This document shows, piece by piece, positions 26,816 to 35,453 of a DNA stretch of 48,898 nucleotides. The stretch lies in NCBI GenBank assembly GCA_021809805.1, contig JAJZKA010000006.1, forward strand, positions 1 through 48,898, written 5' to 3'. A program made the translations under genes and the position numbers. How positions within the stretch are numbered: position 1 is the stretch's first letter; each line of letters starts with the position of its first letter. The DNA is from Actinomycetes bacterium. GTDB taxonomy: Bacteria; Actinomycetota; Acidimicrobiia; Acidimicrobiales; Bog-793. Under the pieces are notes generated by a model, which was not told the DNA's origin, ran no database searches, and worked only from the letters and a program-made list of their open reading frames with translations.

Positions 26816-28077
26816 CTGCCACACACCCGATCGCGTGGGAGGCGAACGATGACCGCGAACCCGCCGTTTGATTGGGGACCGGCCTCGAAAGAGCCGCCGA
26901 AGAGTGCGACGCGTTCGCGCATCCCGATGACGCCGTGGTGTGCGGAGGGCTCATCGCTACGCGGGTTGGGCGCGAGCGGCCCATTCCCGTCGTCTAGCAC
27001 TTCGAGTACGAGCTCGGGCCCGTCGTCCCGCAGGCGGACATGGGCCTTGGCCGGGCCGGCGTGCTTGACGACATTGGTGAGTCCTTCCTGGACGATGCGG
27101 TAGAGCGACAGCTCGGCGGCGGGCGACAACGCGTCGGCCACCGAGCTCGAGATCTCGAGCTCGACCGGCACGCCAGCCGAGCGCACCTGGTCGACGAGGT
27201 GTACCAGACCTGAGATGCCCGGCGCAGGAGAGAGCTCGGCCGGCTGCTGCTCGTCGCCGCGCAGGACGCCGAGCATCCGCCGTAGCTCATCGAGCGCTGC
27301 CCGGCTCGTCGTCTGCACGGCGGTGAGCGATCGTTTGGCTTCTGCTGGGTTGCTGTCGATCACGTGACGTCCGACGCCGGACTGTACGGCAATGACCGCC
27401 AGGCTATGGGCGACGACGTCGTGCAACTCACGGGCGATCTGGAGGCGCTCTTCTGCGAGTGACCGCTGGGCGCGCTCGAGCTCCTCCCGCTGACGTTGCG
27501 CCGCCTGCTCGGCGAGGCCAGCGACGTAGACGCGCCGGACACGCACGCTGTCGCCGACGAACCAAGCGGCCGTCGCCACGAGCGCAGTCCCGACGGCCGC
27601 GCCAGCAAGGCCCCGCAGCCCGCTTGCGGCGGCCAAGCCGCCGAGCAGGAGCAGCTCGGCAGCGAGCCCGGCGAGCGAGGGAAGGCGGGGCGTCGTCGAC
27701 GCGACCTGGTACATCGGCACCGCGATCAGCGCGTCGGGCACATTGGTGGCTGCTCCCGACCGACCGAGCGCGACACCGACGAGCACCGTCGCCGTCATCA
27801 ACGCGAGCGCGGCGACGGCGTTGCGGCGGCGGATGGCGAAGCAGAGCGCTGCAAGGACCCAGACGAAGACCCCGTCTGCCTCGCCGGGACCGGTTCCGCT
27901 GGCGAAACGCCAGAGATGGATGACGGCGACGAGCACCATCAGCCCGGCGATCAATCGGTCGAGCAGGAGGAGCTGGCCCTCGCTCACCCGGTGGAGAAGA
28001 GGTGGCCGGGGGTCGGTTGCGCGCTCGCGCCGCGGTTGCACCGCGCGCACCCTAGCCATCGCGACGCCGAATGACAT
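26812..28077 (-). CDS. Sensor histidine kinase, HisKA_3/NarX-like
   Basis: ERLQIARELHDVVAHSLAVIAVQSGVGRHVIDSNPAEAKRSLTAVQTTSRAALDELRRMLGVLR; YRIVQEGLTNVVKHAG; GVIGMRERVALFGG. ATGA overlap with the response regulator. Confidence 0.95.
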   Translation of the reverse strand: MSFGVAMARVRAVQPRRERATDPRPPLLHRVSEGQLLLLDRLIAGLMVLVAVIHLWRFASGTGPGEADGVFVWVLAALCFAIRRRNAVAALALMTATVLVGVALGRSGAATNVPDALIAVPMYQVASTTPRLPSLAGLAAELLLLGGLAAASGLRGLAGAAVGTALVATAAWFVGDSVRVRRVYVAGLAEQAAQRQREELERAQRSLAEERLQIARELHDVVAHSLAVIAVQSGVGRHVIDSNPAEAKRSLTAVQTTSRAALDELRRMLGVLRGDEQQPAELSPAPGISGLVHLVDQVRSAGVPVELEISSSVADALSPAAELSLYRIVQEGLTNVVKHAGPAKAHVRLRDDGPELVLEVLDDGNGPLAPNPRSDEPSAHHGVIGMRERVALFGGSFEAGPQSNGGFAVIVRLPRDRVCGR

Positions 28078-28223
28078 CGCCCCGCGGTCGCATCCTCGGA
28101 GTACCTGCGTACGACCGGGGGAGTACGTCACGAAGCGACCTGGGGGTGACGACACCGACGGATCATCCTGCGAGGCTTTCCACAGAGCGGGCGCAAGCAC
28201 GAGAAGCGAACAGGGACGAGGCG

Positions 28224-29156
28224 ATGATCGAGGCACGAGGACTGACCAAGCGCTACGGCGACAAGCTGGCGGTCGACCAGCTCAGCTTCACCGTGCGCCC
28301 GGGCGTCGTCACCGGGTTCCTCGGGCCGAATGGCTCGGGGAAGTCGACGACCATGCGCATGATCATGGGCCTCGACCTTCCGAGCGCCGGGACGGCGACG
28401 GTGAACGGGAGGCGCTACCACGACCTGGCCTGGCCGCTTCATGAGGTCGGAGCGCTCCTCGAAGCCAAGGCGATCCACCCCGGACGTTCAGCTCGGGCGC
28501 ACCTGCAGATGCTTGCGGCAACCCATGGCATTCCCCAAAGGCGTATCGACGAGGTCCTCGAGCTCGTGGGCCTCGCAGCGGTCGCTGGGCGCCGCGCCGG
28601 CAAGTTCTCCCTCGGAATGGGCCAGCGCCTCGGCATTGCCGCGGCACTTCTCGGCGATCCAGGGGTGCTGCTTTTCGACGAACCAGTCAACGGACTCGAT
28701 CCCGACGGCATCCGCTGGGTGCGGAACCTCCTCCGCTCGCTCGCTCGCGAGGGCCGGGCGGTGCTGGTCTCGAGCCACCTGATGAGCGAGATGGCACTCA
28801 CCGCGGACGAGGTCGTCGTCATCGGGCGGGGCCGACTGATTGCCGAGACCTCGATCGACGAGCTGACCTCGCGGAGCTCCCAGCGCTACGTCACGGTGCG
28901 CGTCGCTGACGAGCCGGCGCGCTTTGCCGCAGCCCTCGAGCAGCAAGGTGCGACAACCGTGCACGAACATGACGGCGCGTTGAGCGTCCGCGGCCTCGGG
29001 GCCCCCGCGATCGGCGATCTGGCGGCAGCCCGCGGCATCGTGTTGCACGAGCTCGCCCCGCACGCCGCGTCGCTCGAGGAGGCCTTCATGGAGCTCACCG
29101 AGGACAGCATCGAATACCACGGCGAGAGCTCGCCCGCTTTCGCGAACGGAGACTGA
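28224..29156 (+). CDS. ABC transporter ATP-binding protein
   Basis: MIEARGLTKRYGDKLAVDQLSFTVRPGVVTGFLGPNGSGKSTTMRMIMGLD ... FSLGMGQRLGIAAALLGDPGVLLFDEPVNGLDPDGIRWVRNLLRSLAREGRAVLVSSHLMSEM. Confidence 0.96.
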   Translation: MIEARGLTKRYGDKLAVDQLSFTVRPGVVTGFLGPNGSGKSTTMRMIMGLDLPSAGTATVNGRRYHDLAWPLHEVGALLEAKAIHPGRSARAHLQMLAATHGIPQRRIDEVLELVGLAAVAGRRAGKFSLGMGQRLGIAAALLGDPGVLLFDEPVNGLDPDGIRWVRNLLRSLAREGRAVLVSSHLMSEMALTADEVVVIGRGRLIAETSIDELTSRSSQRYVTVRVADEPARFAAALEQQGATTVHEHDGALSVRGLGAPAIGDLAAARGIVLHELAPHAASLEEAFMELTEDSIEYHGESSPAFANGD

Positions 29157-29157
29157 C

Positions 29158-30015
29158 GTGAACAGCTCATCCAAGGCAATGGACGCGCCCCGCACTGTCA
29201 CGGGCCCCCCGGTAGATCAGCGCCTATTGCGGGCCACGCCGCCGGGCCACTACTCGCTGTCGGGTGCGTTGCGCTCAGAGTGGACCAAGCTGCGTACCGT
29301 GCGCTCCACGCTCTGGTCGCTCGTCGTCCTGGTCGTGATCTCCATCGGCGTGAGCGCGCTCGCCACCGCTGAAACGCGGGCACACTGGGTCCCGGGCGAC
29401 GCCTTGGGTTTTGATGCGACCCGGCTGAGTCTGATCGGTGTGTTCTTCGCCCAGCTCGTGATCGGCGTGCTCGCGATCCTCGTCGTCAGCGCCGAATACA
29501 GCACCGGCACGATCCGCTCCTCCCTCGCTGCCATTCCTCGTCGACCGCTTGTGTTGCTCGCAAAGGTCATGGTCTTTGGTGCAGTGGCGCTCATCGTCTG
29601 CGAGCTCGTCGCCTTCGCGTCGTACTTCATCGGCCAGGCGTTACTCAGTGCACCAGCCGTCCACACCACGCTCTCGAGCCCGGGGGCGCTGCGCGCCGTG
29701 GTCGGCAGTGGGCTCTATCTGTGCGTCCTCGGGCTCTTCGCGCTTGGTCTGGCCGCAATCATCCGCCATACTGCCGGCGCCATCGGCGCCTTTGTCGGGA
29801 TCCTGCTTGTCGCACCGCTCATCGTCTCGGCGCTTCCGCATTCCCTGTTCGTCTCCGTCGAGCGCTTCCTGCCCGACCGGATCGGTCAGAACCTCATCTC
29901 GTTCCATCAGCACCCGAGCTCTTTTCCTGTATGGGGCGGCTTTGCCCTTCTGTGTGGGTATGCCGTTGCGCTGCTCGTAATCGGTGGCGTCGTGATGGTG
30001 CGACGCGACGCGTGA
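29158..30015 (+). CDS. ABC transporter permease (ABC-2 type)
   Basis: LSGALRSEWTKLRTVRSTLWSLVVLVVISIGVSALA...VISAEYSTGTIRSSLAAIPRRPLVLLAKVMVFGAVALIV-type sequence; multiple TM stretches; directly follows the ATPase. Confidence 0.93.
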   Translation: MNSSSKAMDAPRTVTGPPVDQRLLRATPPGHYSLSGALRSEWTKLRTVRSTLWSLVVLVVISIGVSALATAETRAHWVPGDALGFDATRLSLIGVFFAQLVIGVLAILVVSAEYSTGTIRSSLAAIPRRPLVLLAKVMVFGAVALIVCELVAFASYFIGQALLSAPAVHTTLSSPGALRAVVGSGLYLCVLGLFALGLAAIIRHTAGAIGAFVGILLVAPLIVSALPHSLFVSVERFLPDRIGQNLISFHQHPSSFPVWGGFALLCGYAVALLVIGGVVMVRRDA

Positions 30016-30572
30016 CGACGCGGGGATCCCGACCGGGTACCGCCGTGCGGAGCGGTTCGCTTCTTCGGCGTGCACGTCGATGCGCCCCAATCCAGCCTCG
30101 CTGCATCGTTCCCCGCTCGCCTGCCTCGTGCACGCTTTGAGATCCGGGAACGGTCGGGCCGCCGGCGGCAGGGCAATCGCGCCGCTTCCCGTTGGAGGGG
30201 TAACGGTCCTGACGTCCTGGTGACCAGTCGGCGATCCGGCCTACGAAGGGCCAGACTCCCTTCGACACACGACGAGGTCCTCGTCGCTGCGACATCTTTC
30301 GAGCCGCCGCCGCGCTCGGCGCCAGCGTGCTCGCCGACACGGGATACTGCTCGTCGCGTTCTCGGCTCGGCGTTCGAGCCGGTTCGCTTCGCTGGCTTTG
30401 GGTGGTGCCCCGCTGCTTGCCTTGTCCACGCCTGGTAGCCGTGGGGCCCGTGAAAAGATATTGCTCGCAGCGCTTGTGAAACAACGGTGAGATAAGGGTG
30501 AGGGGTCAGTGATGACGCGCCTCTTTCCACTCTGCGAGGTGCCGACGCCTTATACTTCGCGCGCGCGAGCAG

Positions 30573-33017
30573 GTGACCGATCCGTCGACCGCCCGGTGGC
30601 GGAGCGGGGGGTCAGTCTTCAGGACAGAGGGGGGGACGATGACCGTTACGACCGCCCGTGAATGGAGACGAGGCCGGTGGCCTCCGTTCTTGCCCATGGC
30701 CGCCGCCCTCCTCACCGCCGGCTCGCTCGCCGCGGCGGGAAGCCCGTACCTTGCGGCGAGTGCGTCAGCGTTGCCGGCTTGGTCCTACACCGCGACGATC
30801 AGCTCATCGAGCGTGGCAGGGCTCCATGCCGGCGAGGTGGGCGACCTCATCCACCTCGACAACATCACGATGGAGGACATCGGTGCCGGCACCGTGGGCG
30901 AGGCCACCTTGCACGTGGTCGCCACACCCTCCCTGTACTCCTGCCTCGACGGGTCGACCGTGAACATCTTCGCCTTCCAGGGCGAGTACTTCCTCCACAA
31001 CGGCCTTGAGGGGCCGCAGTGTGTCTATGGGACGTGGGAGATCGCACCCTCCTCAATCACCTCGCCGGCCCAGGTGCCCGCGATCGCCGCGGCGAGCGAG
31101 GTCGGGGGACGGCTCGTCCTTGGGGGCCGGGGCTTTGGAGCCTCGCCGGGTGCCGTCGTCCTCGTCCACTACAGCTCCAACGTTTCGGGTCCCGTCTATG
31201 CCACGAACGTCCTCGCGTGGTCGTCGTTCCGCGCGAGCGTGGCCGTGCCCGCTGCGCTGCGCGCCGGTCCCTACGACGTGCTGCTCCTCACTGCCGCGGG
31301 CGCTGCCGCGACCACCATCGCCGTGCTGCGCCCGCCCCCGCCTCCTGGAGGACTGTGGGTGCAGGAGCCGTCGGGCACCACCGAGAGCCTGAACGCCGTC
31401 TCCTGCGTGCCGGGAAGGTCCCCGAACGGGGTGTCGACGGGCTACTGCTACGCCGTCGGCGACCACGGGACGATCGTCTTCTCCTCGAACGGGGGCCGCA
31501 CGTGGACGACCGAGGCCTCCCCGACCCCGGTCAACCTCAACGGGGTGGCCTGCGTCTCGGTCCCCTTGGCAGGCATGCGCGTGCCCGTGATCTGCTACGC
31601 CGTCGGCGACCAGGGCACGATCCTGTTCGAGAAGAACCAATTGCCCTGGATGGTCGAGTCACCCACGAGCCCTCCGACCACCGAACCGTTCTCCGCCGTC
31701 GCCTGCCAGTCGGCCAGCCGCTGCGATGCCGTCGGCACCGCCGTGGCGGCCGAGCTCACCTTCGCTAATCCGACCAGCCCGTGGCAGCTCGTCACGATCC
31801 TCGGTCCGTCCGGCTCGACGTGTGGCCCCGGCGGGCCCCAAAACGCCTGCCTGCGCGGCGTCGCGGTCGGCAACGCCGACGAGCACTTCGCTGTGGGCGG
31901 CGGCGGGAACATCTACGCCCAGTTCGACTACCGGGGTCCGTCGTGGACCAACCAGATCTCTCTCGGCGCCGGCTACTTCACGTCGATCTCCTGCGGTCCC
32001 CCGTCGATCGCCGGCCACAGTCACTGCATTTCCGTCGGGACCGATGACACCCTTGCCGCCAGCCGCATTTATGTGACCTTCGACAGCGGCACGACATGGA
32101 CGCCGGCGGCCTCCCCGCCCGAGGGGAGCCTGCCGCCGCTTCGGGGCGTGTCGGTTCTCCGTGGCGCCCGCGCCGACGGGCTTGCCTGGGCGGTCGGCGA
32201 CAGGGGCACGATCCTGCGCAGCGCCGACGGGGGCAGGACCTGGTCGAAGGAGACCTCGCCCACGAGCGCCGACCTGCTCGGCGTCAGCTGCCCCGCCACC
32301 TCGAACCCGCCACTTGTCTGTCTCGCCGTCGGGGCAGGAGGGACAATTCTCGCCCGCCGTCCGGGCGCTCCGTTGGCGACCTGGCCGTACACGGCGACCG
32401 TGACCGCCGCAAGCGTCCCCGCGCTCACCATCGGGCGGACCTACAACCTCATCCACCTCGTCAACCTCACCCTCGAGGACCTCGGCGCCGCTGAGGTGGG
32501 CCGGGCCACCTTGCACGTCAACGTGGCCGTCTCCCCCTACACCTGCCTGAAGGGCTCGACCGTCAACGTGTTCCGCTACGACGGGCAGTTCTTCCTCCAC
32601 AACGGTCTCGAGGGCTCCCAGTGCGTGTATGGGACCTGGGAGATCGCACCGGCCGCGATCACCTCGCCGGCACAGGTTCCCCTCCTCACGGCGGCGAGCG
32701 TCGCCTTCAGCCCGATCGTGCGACCGCCAGCGCCGTACGCAAGGCTGCTCGTCGCCGGGCGTCACCTCGGCCCCGCGCCCGGGAACGTCTCGCTCATCGG
32801 TTACAGCGCCACGACCTCAGGGCCGGTCGTGGCCACGCGCGCCATGTCGTGGGCGACGACGCGCGTCGTGGCGGGCCTCCTGGGCCACGTCACCCTCGGC
32901 CATCTCTATGACGTGCTCCTGATCTCGAACTCCGGCGCTGCCGCCTCGAGGTTGGTGAGGGTGCCCAGGATCGTCCCGCTCGCGCTGTCGCCGGTCTCGC
33001 TCCCCACGACGAGCTGA
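30573..33017 (+). CDS. Secreted protein: duplicated ~100-aa domain plus IPT-like unit flanking a YCF48/BNR-like propeller core
   Basis: Signal-like PFLPMAAALLTAGSLAAAGSPYLAASASA; repeats CYAVGDHGTIVFSSNGGRTWTTEASPTPVNLNGVAC ... AWAVGDRGTILRSADGGRTWSKETSPTSADLLGVSC; duplicated domain at 30780-31079 and 32382-32681. Confidence 0.85.
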   Translation: MTDPSTARWRSGGSVFRTEGGTMTVTTAREWRRGRWPPFLPMAAALLTAGSLAAAGSPYLAASASALPAWSYTATISSSSVAGLHAGEVGDLIHLDNITMEDIGAGTVGEATLHVVATPSLYSCLDGSTVNIFAFQGEYFLHNGLEGPQCVYGTWEIAPSSITSPAQVPAIAAASEVGGRLVLGGRGFGASPGAVVLVHYSSNVSGPVYATNVLAWSSFRASVAVPAALRAGPYDVLLLTAAGAAATTIAVLRPPPPPGGLWVQEPSGTTESLNAVSCVPGRSPNGVSTGYCYAVGDHGTIVFSSNGGRTWTTEASPTPVNLNGVACVSVPLAGMRVPVICYAVGDQGTILFEKNQLPWMVESPTSPPTTEPFSAVACQSASRCDAVGTAVAAELTFANPTSPWQLVTILGPSGSTCGPGGPQNACLRGVAVGNADEHFAVGGGGNIYAQFDYRGPSWTNQISLGAGYFTSISCGPPSIAGHSHCISVGTDDTLAASRIYVTFDSGTTWTPAASPPEGSLPPLRGVSVLRGARADGLAWAVGDRGTILRSADGGRTWSKETSPTSADLLGVSCPATSNPPLVCLAVGAGGTILARRPGAPLATWPYTATVTAASVPALTIGRTYNLIHLVNLTLEDLGAAEVGRATLHVNVAVSPYTCLKGSTVNVFRYDGQFFLHNGLEGSQCVYGTWEIAPAAITSPAQVPLLTAASVAFSPIVRPPAPYARLLVAGRHLGPAPGNVSLIGYSATTSGPVVATRAMSWATTRVVAGLLGHVTLGHLYDVLLISNSGAAASRLVRVPRIVPLALSPVSLPTTS

Positions 33018-33029
33018 TCGGCTCCCGAC

Positions 33030-35396
33030 ATGCCGAACCTTCGAATGGGGCGCTTACCGCGCCAGGCACGTGTCCGTGCGGCCGCGGCCGCGGCCGTTGC
33101 GGCTTGCGCCCTCGCCCTCGCCCTCGCGGGTCCGGCCGCTGTCGCTGCCCCGAGCCCGGCTCCCGCCACAAGGGGCGCGCCCTCGCTCGTGCCGGCCGGG
33201 AGCGGCCTCATCGCCTTCCGGGACGCCGCGGGGATCGGGGTGCTCGACCCGGTGACGGGGCGACAGCGCCTCCTGCTCGCCGTGCCGAGCGCCTGCACGG
33301 TGAGCCCTGTGCTCGGGGGCGTACCCGCCATCGAGCTGGCCGGCCCCGTGTGGGCGCCGTCGAGCGGTGCGGGCGCGCGCCTTTTCTTCTGGCTCACCGA
33401 CTGGCAGTACCACCCCACTCCGGGCTGCGTCCTTCCCCTCCCGCCGAGCTCTGTGCGCGTCGGCGGCCCGATCCTCGTGGAGATGGACCCCTTCACCGGC
33501 ACGCTCACCGCCGCCGCGGCTGCACCCACGGGGCTTCCCTGTCAGCCCGGCACCGACCTCGCCGCAGTGCCCGGAGCGCTCGGCTTCACCGACGGGGGGT
33601 GTGACGAGCCCACGATCGAGGCCCTCGCACTGCCGCTCCGCCCGGGCACCCAGCCGGTGGCTGCCGTGCTGCCGCCGCAGGCCTCGGCGCCCTGTCGCTG
33701 CCAGAGCGTCGACGCCCTCCTCGGACCCGGCCCAGCAGGCAGGCTCCTCTACAAACAGGTGCACCTCGGGTTGTCGAGCGCGCCACCGCCGTCGCTTGGA
33801 TGGTGGAACCCGGCCGGGCGGACTGCCGGGCTCCTCACACCTTCGCCACCGCGGGCGTTGTGGGGTCGCCTTGTGGAGTCTGCCGCCTCGCCGAACGGCC
33901 GCCTCGAAGCATTCGCCGCCGGTGAGGGTGGTGCCGGTGTGCTCGACCCGGCCACTGGGGCGTGGTCCCCGATGCCGCTCCCGGCCTGCGGGCGACCCTG
34001 CGCCGGCGCAGTCGCCGTATCGTTCTCACCGAACAGCAGCCACCTCGCCGTGGCCTCCAGTGGGGACCTCGTCGTCGACCCGGCGACAGGCAAGGGCTCC
34101 CCCGAGGTGCATCTCGGCGGCGCGAAGGTCGCCGACGTGAGCTGGTCGGGGCCAGTTGGTGCCCCGCTCGCCCCGGCACCCCCGGTGGCGCTCGCCCGGG
34201 CGCTCGGGTCCCTCTTCGCGTCCTTCGCCAGGCTGTGGGGATCGGGGCTCACGGCGACGTGGCGGGTGGAGCCGGCGGCGATGGCCGCCCCTGCCGTGTC
34301 GATCGTGTCCCTCCCTGGTCCGGCGAGCGCCCTCGTCATGGTCTCCGACGACATCGCCCTTGCCGCCGGAGGCGGCCGGACGTGGCGCAGCGCCGACGGC
34401 GGCCGGACGTGGACGACGGTGACCACCCACTGCGCCCAGCTCCAGATGGTTGGCCCAGGCTTCCCGCCGTGTGACGTCGCGCAGATGGCCGCCTTGCCCG
34501 GGGGAGTGGTGCTGGCCGCGGGTGGACCGGCCCTCGGACCGGCCGGCGGGTCGATGGGCCTGTGGCGCTCGACCGACACCGGGCTGCAATGGAAGCGCCA
34601 ACCGTTCCAGGGGCGCGTCGTTGAGGGAGGACCCTGGGTGGCAGGATCTGCCGCCTACTTGCTCGCCATTGCCGCACAGCCGAACGGCCGACCCGTCCCT
34701 ACCGCCGCCAGCCTTTCCTTGCTTGCCTCCAGCGACGCGGGCCGGACCTGGCACAAGATCCTCGTCGTCCCCCGGCGCGACCCCTCGAGCGGGGCGATGT
34801 TCCTCGATCGATTCTTCGTCCTCGGTCCGGGGCGCTTCGCCGAGCTGTACCGGGTCGGAGACTGCTCGCTGCCCGCTGATCTGCGGGTGAGCACTGACGA
34901 CGGGCGGACGTGGCTCCGCCAGCCGCCACCCGTCCCCCTCGAGCCCGTCGCCCTCGCCGAGGCGACCCCTGGGCGCCTCGTGCTCGGGAGCCGTTTTTGC
35001 AGCGCGGCAGCTCCCTCCTACGGCGAGGGCATCTTCACCCACCCCGCTCGCGCTCCCAGATCCTGGGACCCGGCCCGGCTACCCCCTCCGTACCTCGACC
35101 GCTACGGGCTCGGGGCGACCGGCCGCTTCCCTGCCTCGTCCGCGAGCGTCGAGCCGCTCTCGATCGCGGCGCTCGCCTTCCCGAGCGCAAGTGAGGGCGT
35201 CGCCGTCGGCTCCGCCGTGACAACGATCACGAACCGCCGCGGCGACCCGCAGGCCGATCCCACGGTGGCGGCGAGCGAGAGCCTCGTCCTCGTGAGCCAC
35301 GACGGCGGGACCACCTGGTCGGACGAGTCGGTGCCAGGCGGCGGACTCAAGCTGCTCGCCTGCGCGGGCCCGGGGCACTGTCTAGCGGCGGGCTAA
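33030..35396 (+). CDS. Secreted BNR/sialidase-like beta-propeller protein
   Basis: Signal-like AAAAAVAACALALALAGPAAVAAPSPAPA; Asp-box-like TWRSADGGRTWTTV, LLASSDAGRTWHKI, RVSTDDGRTWLRQ, LVSHDGGTTWSDES. Starts 12 bp after the previous stop. Confidence 0.85.
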   Translation: MPNLRMGRLPRQARVRAAAAAAVAACALALALAGPAAVAAPSPAPATRGAPSLVPAGSGLIAFRDAAGIGVLDPVTGRQRLLLAVPSACTVSPVLGGVPAIELAGPVWAPSSGAGARLFFWLTDWQYHPTPGCVLPLPPSSVRVGGPILVEMDPFTGTLTAAAAAPTGLPCQPGTDLAAVPGALGFTDGGCDEPTIEALALPLRPGTQPVAAVLPPQASAPCRCQSVDALLGPGPAGRLLYKQVHLGLSSAPPPSLGWWNPAGRTAGLLTPSPPRALWGRLVESAASPNGRLEAFAAGEGGAGVLDPATGAWSPMPLPACGRPCAGAVAVSFSPNSSHLAVASSGDLVVDPATGKGSPEVHLGGAKVADVSWSGPVGAPLAPAPPVALARALGSLFASFARLWGSGLTATWRVEPAAMAAPAVSIVSLPGPASALVMVSDDIALAAGGGRTWRSADGGRTWTTVTTHCAQLQMVGPGFPPCDVAQMAALPGGVVLAAGGPALGPAGGSMGLWRSTDTGLQWKRQPFQGRVVEGGPWVAGSAAYLLAIAAQPNGRPVPTAASLSLLASSDAGRTWHKILVVPRRDPSSGAMFLDRFFVLGPGRFAELYRVGDCSLPADLRVSTDDGRTWLRQPPPVPLEPVALAEATPGRLVLGSRFCSAAAPSYGEGIFTHPARAPRSWDPARLPPPYLDRYGLGATGRFPASSASVEPLSIAALAFPSASEGVAVGSAVTTITNRRGDPQADPTVAASESLVLVSHDGGTTWSDESVPGGGLKLLACAGPGHCLAAG

Positions 35397-35453
35397 CAGC
35401 GACCTCATCGCGAAGCACGCGACGACGCTCGGTCCGCCAGCGGAACCGCGTTG

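Noticed and set aside
30016-30572. Possible genes in the gap before the propeller block
   Set aside because: Only Arg-rich ORFs in all frames; no family resemblance seen. Could hide an sRNA, but nothing in the sequence alone supports it.
31659-32765. 368-aa minus-strand ORF
   Set aside because: Antisense to the YCF48/BNR-like protein; no recognisable domain.
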